Source of the DNA: CAZSMK01 sp964608095
GTDB lineage: Bacteria > Sumerlaeota > Sumerlaeia > MWCT01 > JAGHBZ01
Length of the DNA stretch: 64,000 nucleotides
Direction: 5' to 3'
NCBI GenBank assembly: GCA_964608095.1
Contig: CAZSMK010000068.1
Coordinates: forward strand, 62,001-126,000
A program made the translations under genes and the position numbers. Shown one piece after another: positions 25,717 through 34,577 of this stretch. Position 1 is the first letter of the stretch. Each line of letters opens with the position of its first letter. The notes beneath the pieces are model-generated. The model was not told where the DNA came from, ran no database searches, and saw nothing but the letters and a program-made list of their open reading frames with translations.

Positions 25717-26415
25717 ATGTGTAGTTACTATCCAAAATCAAAAGTCCAGATTAAGGGATTTTTCGCACGTCATTATGATGCTCTATTGAATATATTCACC
25801 GCCGGCTTATACCCTTCGTTCATAAAAAAAGCGGTTGAAAAAATGCACATCAACCCTTCCGACAGAATTCTTGATTTAGGTGCAGGCACCGGAAGAAACG
25901 CTTGTTTAATGATGAAATATCTCTCCCCGGACGGTGAATTAATTGCACTCGATATATCAAAGGAAATGATTTCACAATTCAAAAAGAAATGCGCGCGTTT
26001 CCCTAATGCTCGTATCATCAAGGCAAGAATCGACAAATCTTTAGACTGGAGTGATGCGTTCGATAAAGTTTTTATTTCTTTTGTTCTTCACGGCTTTCCT
26101 CAGGAGGTCAGAGAACAGATTATAAAGAACGCCTTTACTGCTTTAAAACCCGGGGGAGAATTTTTCATTCTCGACTATAACGAGTTCTCGCTCGAGAAAA
26201 AGCCCTTTTATATACGGATTCCCTTTAAATCTTTTGAATGCCCTTACGCCTTTGATTTTATTGAAAAAGATTGGAAGCATCTATTAGGGGAAGAGGGTTT
26301 CGGTAAGTTCGAGGAGCATCTGTTTTTCGCAAAATCTGTACGGCTGCTCAAGGCACAGAAAATACCCCTTAGACAAGACTATTCCGATGATTTTACCAGA
26401 AAGGAAACAATATGA
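25717..26415 (+). CDS. Class I SAM-dependent methyltransferase
   Basis: The 232-residue protein contains the SAM motif I ILDLGAGTGRNACL near residue 50, motif II ALDISKEM near 88, and the post-motif FTALKPGGEFFILDYNEFS near 150. The fold is that of UbiE/COQ5-like methyltransferases; the N-terminal FFARHYDALLNIFTAGLYPSF is typical for that group. Its substrate is unknown. The stop overlaps the start of the NifX-like gene in an ATGA, so the two are translationally coupled. Codon use is AT-rich, like the rest of this block. Confidence 0.87.
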   Translation: MCSYYPKSKVQIKGFFARHYDALLNIFTAGLYPSFIKKAVEKMHINPSDRILDLGAGTGRNACLMMKYLSPDGELIALDISKEMISQFKKKCARFPNARIIKARIDKSLDWSDAFDKVFISFVLHGFPQEVREQIIKNAFTALKPGGEFFILDYNEFSLEKKPFYIRIPFKSFECPYAFDFIEKDWKHLLGEEGFGKFEEHLFFAKSVRLLKAQKIPLRQDYSDDFTRKETI

Positions 26416-26828
26416 AGAACAGCGAACAAGGGTTTGAATTGTCAGTAGCTTTTGGCACAGACGACGGCAGGCATCTGAACAAAGATCATGTGGGAATGGC
26501 GAAGTATTTTTACGTTTACAAGTTTACTGATTCTAAAGAGGAATTCATTGAGCACAGAGAGAACAAGAAGTATAAGGGCGACGAATCGATGAAACACGGA
26601 GATCCCAAAAAAGCTAAAGCAACCGCCTCCGTGTTAGAAAATGTCGATGTCATAGTCGGAAGACGATTTGGCCCCAACATAACAAGGTTACTAAAGAATT
26701 TTTCCTGCGTAATTGCGCGGGTAGATAGAATAGACGAGGCAATCCCAATTATACACGATAACATCGAATTGATAATAGTGGAATGCAACAAGGTGGAAGA
26801 TAGAAAACATTTGGTGCTGAGTGTTTGA
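26412..26828 (+). CDS. NifX/NafY-like (dinitrogenase FeMo-cofactor family) protein
   Basis: The 138-residue product matches the DiNase/NifX fold: an N-terminal strand VAFGTDDG, the HVGMAKYFYVYKF segment, then VDVIVGRRFGPNITRLLKN and a C-terminal IDEAI helix. Relatives bind FeS or heterometal clusters during cofactor transfer, or form the orange protein of sulfate reducers. No nitrogenase gene is present. It overlaps the preceding methyltransferase by four bases and is followed 68 bases later by the ThiD fusion. Its metal and partner are unknown. Confidence 0.82.
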   Translation: MKNSEQGFELSVAFGTDDGRHLNKDHVGMAKYFYVYKFTDSKEEFIEHRENKKYKGDESMKHGDPKKAKATASVLENVDVIVGRRFGPNITRLLKNFSCVIARVDRIDEAIPIIHDNIELIIVECNKVEDRKHLVLSV

Positions 26829-26896
26829 AAACACATCTTTACCGGCTCAAGAAATGAGAAATTTGATAATATCGTCACCAGCGGAAGGAGGAAACG

Positions 26897-28363
26897 ATGA
26901 ATTACGAAGGCAAGGCGCTGACCATCGCCGGCTCCGATTCAGGAGGAGGAGCCGGGATTCAAGCGGACTTGAAAACATTCCAGACCTTTAACGTGTTCGG
27001 TATGTCTGCCATAACATCTGTAACGTCACAAAATACAACAGGGGTGCGTTCTATTCATAACGTACACCCCGACATTGTGGGTGATCAGATAGATATGATC
27101 ATGACTGATATGGGAACTGATGCGGGTAAGACCGGCATGGTCTCAACAAAAGACATAATAGAAATCGTGGCTGAAAAAATCGAAAAATACCGCATCGAAA
27201 AATTGGTCGTGGACCCCGTTATGGTTGCAAAGAGCGGAACGCGTCTCCTTCAACAGGATGCAGAAAAGGCCCTTATAGAAAAACTATTACCGACCGCTCT
27301 CCTCGTAACCCCTAATGTTTTTGAGGCGGAGATACTGAGCGGTACAACAATCCGCGGAATCGAGGACGCCGAGAAAGCGGCGGGCATCATCCAGGGCAAA
27401 GGGGTAAGGTTAGTCCTTTTGAAAGGCGGTCACCTTCCCGGCGAAAAGGCAATTGATATCCTGTTTGATGGAGAAAAGTATAGTTACTATGAATCTGAAA
27501 GAATCGACACACAAAATACCCATGGAACAGGCTGCACGTTTTCTTCAGCGATAACCGCCGGATTATCGAAAGGGTTGAATGTTCACAACGCAATCAAAGT
27601 GGCGAAAGATTTCATTACAAGAGCCATACGAAACGCACCGGATAATATAGGTAAAGGGCGGGGTCCTCTATATCATAATATTAAGCCCGCGGAGGTCTCG
27701 ACTTTTGAAGAATATGCTGAAGATTTTGATAGGTGGTTTGACCATAATAAGATCGTTTTTGAATCTGAACTGCTGGCGGAACAACATTTTTTAAGAGACC
27801 CTAAAGAGGCGGTGAGTATTGGAGTGGGAAGCGGATTATTTGCTTCGAGATTGGGCATTACCTATGGGGTAGAACCTTCGAAGGAGATGGCTAAGTTGGC
27901 GGAAAAACGCGGGATTAAGGTGAAGATAGGCACTGCTGAACGTATCCCTTTTGAAAATGACCGATTCGATACGGTACTACTGAGTACGGTACTCTCCTAT
28001 GTAGATGATCCACAGAAAGCTATAGAGGAGGCTTTCCGTATCTTGAAACCCAATGGACATGTTGTTGTTTCGTTTCTGGCAAGAGAAGGTTCTTATGCCA
28101 TGATGTATGATCTGGCATATCTGAGAGGAAAGCACGACCCCCTCACTGCCCCTAAATATCCTTATCCCATCGAATTCATTAAAAATGCTCATTGGCTATC
28201 TAAAAGCGAGGTTGAGCATCTTTTGAAGGAAGCCGGGTTTGTTGATTTAAAATATGTGCAAACATTTACAAAACATCCCAGATATACCAATGACATGATA
28301 GAAGAACCAATAGAGGGATACGAAAAAGGCGATTACATCGTTGTTCAAGGGAGAAAACCATGA
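26897..28363 (+). CDS. thiD: ThiD-SAM methyltransferase fusion
   Basis: The 488-residue protein joins two enzymes. Residues 1-262 are hydroxymethylpyrimidine (phosphate) kinase: AGSDSGGGAGIQADLKTF at 11, VDPVMVAKSG at 105 and the catalytic C213 in HGTGCTFSSAITAGLS. Residues 268-488 are a class I SAM methyltransferase with motif I AVSIGVGSG (305-313), YGVEPSKEM and RILKPNGHVVVSFL. ThiD is usually alone or fused to ThiE, ThiN or TenA; a methyltransferase partner is uncommon to my knowledge. GGAAGGAGG lies 6 bases before the ATG. The ATGA overlap with tenA couples both. No frameshift or stop separates the halves. Confidence 0.92.
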   Translation: MNYEGKALTIAGSDSGGGAGIQADLKTFQTFNVFGMSAITSVTSQNTTGVRSIHNVHPDIVGDQIDMIMTDMGTDAGKTGMVSTKDIIEIVAEKIEKYRIEKLVVDPVMVAKSGTRLLQQDAEKALIEKLLPTALLVTPNVFEAEILSGTTIRGIEDAEKAAGIIQGKGVRLVLLKGGHLPGEKAIDILFDGEKYSYYESERIDTQNTHGTGCTFSSAITAGLSKGLNVHNAIKVAKDFITRAIRNAPDNIGKGRGPLYHNIKPAEVSTFEEYAEDFDRWFDHNKIVFESELLAEQHFLRDPKEAVSIGVGSGLFASRLGITYGVEPSKEMAKLAEKRGIKVKIGTAERIPFENDRFDTVLLSTVLSYVDDPQKAIEEAFRILKPNGHVVVSFLAREGSYAMMYDLAYLRGKHDPLTAPKYPYPIEFIKNAHWLSKSEVEHLLKEAGFVDLKYVQTFTKHPRYTNDMIEEPIEGYEKGDYIVVQGRKP

Positions 28364-29019
28364 AAATCTCAGAACGGCTACGAAAGGATGCAGACCATAT
28401 ATGGAAGAGAATATTTGAACATCCATTTGTGGTGGAACTCTATAGTGGCGCGTTACCAATAGACAAGTTCAAATTCTATATTCTTCAAGACTACAACTAT
28501 CTCATTTCTGCAATAAAAAACTTCAACATAATTTGTTCCAGGGCGGAGTCGGTAGATGCAATAAAAGAGCTGGTCGAGATAATACATCTCGAAGCGGTCA
28601 GCGAATTCGAGGGCTACGAGACATTTCTTGGAAAACTGGGATATACGATAAAAGATGCGGTCAATGTCGAGCCGAGTTTTGTAAACATTTCATACGTGAG
28701 CTTTCTTCTATCTACAAGCTCGTTGAAATCTTTCGGGGAATCTCTCGCCTCCGTTCTTCCGTGTTTCTGGTCTTATGCCGATATCGCGGAATATCATAAA
28801 GACACATTGAAAAAGAACGAAAACGGATTATATGTAGAATGGGCTTCAGTATATCTGGCAGAATCTTATATCGATTTAGTCAACAAATTTAAAATGCTGG
28901 TAGATAACGTCGGCGACGAGACCCCGTATGAAAAATTAAGAGATACATTCATGACCGCAAGCAGGTACGAATATATGTATTGGGATGCGATGTACAACAT
29001 GCATTCCTGGCCTGTTTAG
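28360..29019 (+). CDS. tenA: TenA-family aminopyrimidine/thiamin hydrolase
   Basis: The 219-residue all-helical protein keeps the catalytic set of Bacillus TenA: D44 in ILQDYNYL, C135 in VLPCFWSYA and E204 in SRYEYMYWDA. It therefore belongs to the Cys-type group that hydrolyses 4-amino-5-aminomethyl-2-methylpyrimidine to hydroxymethylpyrimidine, and can split thiamin. The start overlaps the end of the ThiD fusion by four bases, so TenA would hand its product to the ThiD kinase. No thiE, thiC or thiM is in the window, which points to salvage rather than complete synthesis. Confidence 0.93.
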   Translation: MKISERLRKDADHIWKRIFEHPFVVELYSGALPIDKFKFYILQDYNYLISAIKNFNIICSRAESVDAIKELVEIIHLEAVSEFEGYETFLGKLGYTIKDAVNVEPSFVNISYVSFLLSTSSLKSFGESLASVLPCFWSYADIAEYHKDTLKKNENGLYVEWASVYLAESYIDLVNKFKMLVDNVGDETPYEKLRDTFMTASRYEYMYWDAMYNMHSWPV

Positions 29020-29094
29020 AGCCATGGTTAAATCGCCATAACAAATGACGATATGCAGGCGCTATTTAATTTTATGATAATGTGAGGTTGAAAC

Positions 29095-30060
29095 ATGACA
29101 AACAATCCGAAAATGTTGGCGTTTGGTCCTGTTCCATCAAGACGTCTGGGGCATAGCATGGGAATAAATAACATCCCGCCTAAAATCTGTACCTATTCCT
29201 GTGTCTACTGTCAGGTAGGAAGAACCATGAATATGCAGGTTAAGCGGAGGGCATTTTATAAACCGGAAGAAATTGCCCAAGCCGTTGAAGAAAAATTAAA
29301 AGAAGCAAAAAAGCGGGAAGAACGTGTAGACTATCTCACTTTTGTACCGGACGGAGAACCCACCCTGGATGCCAATCTCGGTCGCGCGATCGAACTCTTG
29401 AAACCTCTCGGGGTCAAGATTGCGGTTATTACGAATGCATCCCTTATCTGGCTCGAGGATGTCAGACGCGATTTGCTTAAAGCGAATTGGGTATCTTTGA
29501 AGGTGGATTCTATCAATGAAGAGGTCTGGCGAAGGATTAATCGTCCTCACCGATCTTTACATCTGGACTCGATTTTGGAGGGAATGCTCGAATTTGCTGA
29601 AAGTTTTCACGGGGAGTTGGTAACGGAAACTATGCTCGTCAAAGATGTTAATGACAGCAATGACACTATCAAGGAGATAGCGGATTTTTTACCCAAACTC
29701 AAACCCGCCATAATTTATTTATCTGTGCCTACAAGACCACCGGCGGAAAAAGGGGTACAACTCCCCGACGAAAAAACCATCAATGAATCCTATCAAATAC
29801 TCAGTGAAAAAAATGAACACGTTGAATATCTTATAGGGTACGAAGGAAACGCTTTTGCGTTCACGGGAAATGTCGAAGAAGACTTGTTGAGCATAACATC
29901 GGTGCATCCCATGAGAGAAGACGCCGTAAAAGGGTTCATCTCGAAGGCGAACGCTGATCTGTCTCTTATTGATAAGCTGATCGGCGAAGATCGCCTCATC
30001 GAGACGAAGTATAGAGGGAAAAAATTCTATATAAGGAGGCTGCCACGATCACGCTTTTAG
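29095..30060 (+). CDS. Radical SAM protein (COG0731-like)
   Basis: The 321-residue protein has the radical SAM cluster motif CTYSCVYCQ at about residues 32-40, preceded by GPVPSRRLGHSMGIN. It continues with a TIM-barrel core (YLTFVPDGEPTLD, the GGE-like motif) and ends in a basic segment. The family is annotated as wyosine-synthase-like but most members are uncharacterised. GTGAGG lies shortly before the ATG. It follows tenA by 75 bases and precedes the DtxR-type gene by about 157 bases. Confidence 0.87.
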   Translation: MTNNPKMLAFGPVPSRRLGHSMGINNIPPKICTYSCVYCQVGRTMNMQVKRRAFYKPEEIAQAVEEKLKEAKKREERVDYLTFVPDGEPTLDANLGRAIELLKPLGVKIAVITNASLIWLEDVRRDLLKANWVSLKVDSINEEVWRRINRPHRSLHLDSILEGMLEFAESFHGELVTETMLVKDVNDSNDTIKEIADFLPKLKPAIIYLSVPTRPPAEKGVQLPDEKTINESYQILSEKNEHVEYLIGYEGNAFAFTGNVEEDLLSITSVHPMREDAVKGFISKANADLSLIDKLIGEDRLIETKYRGKKFYIRRLPRSRF

Positions 30061-30217
30061 ATCGTCGCGTCTTTCTCTAATAGCGACATCCATATCCATA
30101 CAATAATCTTCGATTCCCATCTTCTTTGCCCCATATTCTCGAGCACGCGTCGGCGGTTCATCTCGAACAGTAACGACTCATAGAGGATTTTAAACCTTAC
30201 TATCAGGGAGAGAAATA

Positions 30218-30850
30218 GTGTCGGAAATTGATCGTCATACCGAGAAGGTGGCCGGAAAACCCGGCATTTTAAAAATGGTCAAGGAAGATATTCTAAGACT
30301 TTTAAGTGAACGCAAAGGAAAGGTCTCGTTGAATAGTGTAAAAGAAGAAATCAGGGTAATCTATTCTTGTATACCAAAAGCAATTGAGGATCTGGAAAAA
30401 GAGAGGCTTATTCAATACGAGCAAGGTTTCCTTGAATTGACCGATGAGGGAAGAATAAAAGCAAAAGATGTTTTAAGAAAACACCTCGTCTTTGAAAATT
30501 ACTTTAAACAGAGCAGATCCGAAAAAGAGGCGCATGAAATAGCCCATATTCTCGAGCATTATGTTTCCCGGGAAGTCATCGACAAAATAATAAAACTATC
30601 TACCTTCAAAAAAGAAGGTATCCCTCTCACAGAAGTTAAACAATACCAGAAAGGTCTCGTCACCGATATCATGATTTCAGATGATACTGTTTTTGAAAGA
30701 CTGGTCAGCATGGGAGTGTTGCCCGGCGAAAATATCATGCTTCTAAGTGAACTACCCCATACCGCCATCGTTGAAATAAAGAATAAAAAATTTGCTTTAG
30801 ATAAAGACATCGCGAAGAAGATCAAGGTGTTACTACATGAAGAATCTTAA
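30218..30850 (+). CDS. DtxR/MntR-type metal-dependent repressor with C-terminal FeoA domain
   Basis: The 210-residue protein has an N-terminal winged helix (about 18-90), a dimerisation region with the metal-ligand pattern RKHLVFENYF and AHEIAHILEHYVS (His/Glu ligands as in MntR and DtxR), and a FeoA/SH3-like domain at about 145-208 (TVFERLVSMGVLPGENIMLL). It should sense Fe(II) or Mn(II) and repress transport genes. GGGAG lies 8 bases before the GTG start. The end overlaps the feoB start by 14 bases, so regulator and transporter are co-translated, and self-regulation is likely. No DtxR box is evident in the 157 bases upstream. Confidence 0.9.
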   Translation: MSEIDRHTEKVAGKPGILKMVKEDILRLLSERKGKVSLNSVKEEIRVIYSCIPKAIEDLEKERLIQYEQGFLELTDEGRIKAKDVLRKHLVFENYFKQSRSEKEAHEIAHILEHYVSREVIDKIIKLSTFKKEGIPLTEVKQYQKGLVTDIMISDDTVFERLVSMGVLPGENIMLLSELPHTAIVEIKNKKFALDKDIAKKIKVLLHEES

Positions 30851-32723
30851 CATCCTCCTGGTCGGTCAACCGAATGTGGGCAAATCATCGTTGCTTAACG
30901 CATTGGTCGGTCCAAGGGTAGTGGTATCTAATTATCCGGGAACCACCGTTGAAATTACCCAAGCCAAAAAGGTGTTTAATGATACAACCATCAATTTTGT
31001 TGATACTCCGGGAATATATTCCATATCCGACCAAAGCGAAGAAGAAAAAGTTACTGAAAAGGCTTTGTTCGAAGGAGACGTAGATGGAGTAATAGTCATT
31101 GCCGATGCCACTTCTCTTGAAAGAAGCCTTTATATGGCTTTGCAAGTATTGGAATCTCGAATCCCTGTCGTTTTAGCCCTTAACTTCATAGAACAAGCCC
31201 AAAAGAGGGGTATCAACATTGAGTATAACAAATTGGAAATGCTCCTGAACATTCGGGTGGTTCCTGTAAATCCATTAACCCGGAAAGGCATACATGAGCT
31301 TTTACATACCGTATCCGGCATCAAAGAGACGATTGAAGACGGCTTTAAAATTGAATACGATGACCATATAGAAAACGCCATACATAAAATCTCCGCCCAC
31401 GTACAAGGGGATTTGCCAAAACGATTTATTGCGGTTCGGGCCCTCGAAGAAGACGAGGATTTCTATAAATATCTCGATAAAAGGGAAATTATCAAAGAGG
31501 TTAAAAAGGAATTAACAGATCACCCGAGAGTTGCAGAAGATATATGCATTATGAGGTATGGTACGGCTTCATTCATCGCCGGTAAGGTAACCGACATTAT
31601 TCCCCTCAAGGATCAAAAGGGATTTGAAGAGAAAATCGACAGCGTTCTCTTACACAAAATCTTGGGCCCTTTTGCCACCGGTCTTTTTCTGCTCCTTACC
31701 TTCGGTATCTTGTTATATCTCGGCAATTCAATTCAAGAGATTCTCATGAGCCAGACCGAAAACCTTTTGTTTTCTTTTGGTGAAAGAGAACAATCATTCT
31801 TTTCTTTAGTTTTGACCCATGGCTTAACCGGTGTTGCTGCGGGTGTTTCTATTGCTTTACCTTATGTATTCTTGTTTTATATACTGTTAGGCTTGTTGGA
31901 AGATATAGGCATCCTTTCCAGATTTATCGTTAATGCAGAGAGGCTTTTGAGACTATTAAGGCTTCCGGGAAAATCGTTTATTCCTTTGGCATTGGGCTTA
32001 GGATGTACCGTTCCGGCAACAAGAGCTTCCAGAATCCTGGCAACTAAAGAGGCACGATTTTATACCGCCTCTTTATTTGCGTTTGTTCCTTGCTCCAGCA
32101 GGATGGCTATAATTATGGGAATAGGCGGATTTTACGGCGGTATTAAACTGGCTTTTTTTATCTTCGCTTCTTTGATTGGCGCCGGGCTTATCTGGATTTT
32201 TTCTATGAAAAGAATCTTCCATATAAAAAGTGAACCGCTTCTCTTGGAACTTCCACCTTATAGAATGCCCATATTGAGCAATCTTCTCGCTAAAAGCTGG
32301 ATTAGAATGAAGGATTTCGTGTACCTGGTCATACCACTCTTAATCCTCGGGGGGGTACTCTACGGGGTTTTAAATGGCTTCGGCCTTACCGACATCATAG
32401 TGGAGCCGCTCTCACCGATTTCCTCCTGGTTGAGTTTACCGGCTGTTGCCGTTATCCCGTTGGTATTCGGATTCTTACAAAAAGATTTGACCGGGGCGAT
32501 GCTTATCTCAGTCCTGGGTATTAATATATCTTCAGCGCTAACACCTCTTCAAATTTATACATTTGCAGTAGCAACCACGCTGGGGATTCCATGCATAATT
32601 GCGGCAGGAATGCTCATTAAAGAATTTGGATTCAAAAAAGCGATTCTTTTAACAGTAATATCAATACTCTACGGTATTTTATTTGCCGGCTTAGCCTGGA
32701 GAATAATCTCGCTCTTTGTATAA
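30837..32723 (+). CDS. feoB: Ferrous iron transporter FeoB (variant)
   Basis: The 628-residue protein has an N-terminal GTPase domain: G1 GQPNVGKS (10-17), G2 in YPGTTVE, G3 DTPG (56-59). The G4 motif, normally NxxD, reads NFIE (116-119). A helical spacer leads to the permease with gate motifs GLGCTVPATRASRIL, FVPCSSRMA and a later IPCIIAAGMLIKEFG. It imports Fe(II) across the inner membrane. It is about 100 residues shorter than E. coli FeoB. It overlaps the DtxR/FeoA gene by 14 bases, an arrangement that places iron uptake and its sensor in one transcript. The next gene is convergent, six bases away. Confidence 0.93.
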   Translation: MKNLNILLVGQPNVGKSSLLNALVGPRVVVSNYPGTTVEITQAKKVFNDTTINFVDTPGIYSISDQSEEEKVTEKALFEGDVDGVIVIADATSLERSLYMALQVLESRIPVVLALNFIEQAQKRGINIEYNKLEMLLNIRVVPVNPLTRKGIHELLHTVSGIKETIEDGFKIEYDDHIENAIHKISAHVQGDLPKRFIAVRALEEDEDFYKYLDKREIIKEVKKELTDHPRVAEDICIMRYGTASFIAGKVTDIIPLKDQKGFEEKIDSVLLHKILGPFATGLFLLLTFGILLYLGNSIQEILMSQTENLLFSFGEREQSFFSLVLTHGLTGVAAGVSIALPYVFLFYILLGLLEDIGILSRFIVNAERLLRLLRLPGKSFIPLALGLGCTVPATRASRILATKEARFYTASLFAFVPCSSRMAIIMGIGGFYGGIKLAFFIFASLIGAGLIWIFSMKRIFHIKSEPLLLELPPYRMPILSNLLAKSWIRMKDFVYLVIPLLILGGVLYGVLNGFGLTDIIVEPLSPISSWLSLPAVAVIPLVFGFLQKDLTGAMLISVLGINISSALTPLQIYTFAVATTLGIPCIIAAGMLIKEFGFKKAILLTVISILYGILFAGLAWRIISLFV

Positions 32724-32729
32724 ATTGGG

Positions 32730-34475
32730 TCAGGGCGTGCGCTTCACATAAATCTCTTCGCAATTCCACAACACTCGATGACGCAACGCCGTCGGTTTCA
32801 CATTTCCGTAAGTATTTCGTACCGCCACGTAAGCAATAGGATTCACGGTATAGATCATGAACTGTTCATCCGCAAGGATACGCTGTACCTCAAAGAAATA
32901 CTCTTTCTGCTTCTCAAACTCCGGCTCTTTAATCAATTTGTTCATGAGTTCGTCAATTCGTGCCTCTGCCTCAGTCGCCGGCGTCTCTTGTTCTGGATAC
33001 CATTCATGAGTTCTACCGGAAGAAAGATAGACGTTAAGACCGTGAACCGGTTCAACTCCACCTGTCAACCCGAGCAGGCATGCTTCATAATCGTAAGAAT
33101 CAGCCAGTCTCACCACCAAAGTGTTGAAGTCCACCATCTTCATTCGCGCATCCAAACCTATCTCGCGTAAACTATCCGTAATAATGTTTCCTATTTTTTC
33201 GCGATACTGGTTTTCGCGGTTCGTAATAATGTTGAACGAAATTTTATTCCCTTGCGGGTCTTCCCGGATACCGTCTTTATCGCGGTCTTTATAATTCAGG
33301 TTATCGAGAAGGGATTTCGCTTTTCCCGGATCGTATTGAAACTTGGAGACATCGGGATTATGCCATCGTTTATCGGCGGGGCTTACAGGACCAAACACCG
33401 GAACCGCACGCCCACGGTACACCGCCCTTATAATACCGGGTCTGTTGACTGCATGCGATACCGCGCGCCGAAAATCTCGCTCCCGAAACCACTTCAACTT
33501 TTTGGGGGAAACAAAGGGCTTTCCCGTTTCAGTATTGGTTTCTGGATTAAGGTTGAACCAGAGATGATTGGTTCCCAACGACGGTCCAACATCGTAAATC
33601 GTATAATTACCCTTTTTTTCATCTTGTTTTAATGTCAGGTACTGATCTCCGAAAAAATCGTAAAAATCCGTCTCGTTCGCCTGAAATTTTACCAGCATGG
33701 AGTTCGTGTCCGGAACATTGAGGAAAATAATATTCTCGAGATAGGGGAGTCGCGTACCCGCGCTATCGACTTTCCAATAATAAGGATTAGGCTTAAGTAC
33801 GGTTTTCTCGCCGGAAACGTAGTTTCCAAGAGTAAACGCTCCGTTCACCACCATATCCTCAGGTTTTACATCGAGATTGTAGGTCTGAGTGAATGTCCCC
33901 TCTTTGAGCGCCCTCTCGAGCTTATGTTTGGGAATGATGGGCGCGCCGATAACGGCTATAAATGGTCCATAGGTATCCGGCAATACGACCTTCACGGTGA
34001 ACGCATCAATCTTCTCTACCTTGAAATATTTACCGTCAACCTGGAGCAGCGATTTCAGCGCTGTGGGAACATTTTCATTATATATAACGTCAAACGTGAA
34101 CACCACGTCGTCCGCGGTCAACGGTGTACCGTCAGACCACCTTACTCCACGCCGAAGATGAAATGTCCATATCTTGTAATCCTCCGAATGTTCCCATCTT
34201 TTGGCAAGTCCCGACTCATATTGTTGTGTATTATTGTCAAATTCAACAAGAGCCGAATACATTCGGTTGAGAATATCGCTCGAAGAGGTCTCGTTTGTTG
34301 TAATGACGTTGAATGTCTTGGGATCGCCGAGGGCGGCAGATATTATACTCCCGAACTTTTTACCTTTCTTGATATCGGTCACTACGAACAGGTCCTCCGT
34401 GGCTTTTTCCTGTGCACAAATCGATGAAAAAACCATACTGCCAAGGAGGATTAAAAGAATTGTCTTGCTCCTCAT
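32730..34475 (-). CDS. ABC transporter extracellular solute-binding protein, family 5
   Basis: The 581-residue protein has a signal peptide (hydrophobic segment after MRSK, cleavage near AQ|E) and the SBP_bac_5 fold: DLFVVTDIKKGKKF, WTFHLRRGVRWSDGTPLTADDV and ENQYREKIGNIITDSLREIGLD. These proteins bind oligopeptides, nickel complexes or sugars in the periplasm. No permease or ATPase gene is adjacent, so it is an orphan. The ATG at 34475 is preferred over one 13 codons upstream, with GAGG 9 bases before it. It ends six bases from feoB on the opposite strand. A sensor kinase gene lies just upstream on the same strand. Confidence 0.88.
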   Translation of the reverse strand: MRSKTILLILLGSMVFSSICAQEKATEDLFVVTDIKKGKKFGSIISAALGDPKTFNVITTNETSSSDILNRMYSALVEFDNNTQQYESGLAKRWEHSEDYKIWTFHLRRGVRWSDGTPLTADDVVFTFDVIYNENVPTALKSLLQVDGKYFKVEKIDAFTVKVVLPDTYGPFIAVIGAPIIPKHKLERALKEGTFTQTYNLDVKPEDMVVNGAFTLGNYVSGEKTVLKPNPYYWKVDSAGTRLPYLENIIFLNVPDTNSMLVKFQANETDFYDFFGDQYLTLKQDEKKGNYTIYDVGPSLGTNHLWFNLNPETNTETGKPFVSPKKLKWFRERDFRRAVSHAVNRPGIIRAVYRGRAVPVFGPVSPADKRWHNPDVSKFQYDPGKAKSLLDNLNYKDRDKDGIREDPQGNKISFNIITNRENQYREKIGNIITDSLREIGLDARMKMVDFNTLVVRLADSYDYEACLLGLTGGVEPVHGLNVYLSSGRTHEWYPEQETPATEAEARIDELMNKLIKEPEFEKQKEYFFEVQRILADEQFMIYTVNPIAYVAVRNTYGNVKPTALRHRVLWNCEEIYVKRTP

Positions 34476-34577
34476 TTTGTAGTACCTCGCCTTCTTTATG
34501 ATTAAGAATAGCATTCTTAGCTTTTCAGATCAAACCGAACTATTCAACTTATTTTATGGCATAATAACTGTAGATTT

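Noticed and set aside
22743..30118. tRNA-Leu as an attachment site for the AT-rich block, with a partial copy of its 3' end at 30109-30118
   Set aside because: The match is only TTCGATTCCC, ten bases of common T-loop sequence, inside the block and not at its end, and no integrase gene is in the window.
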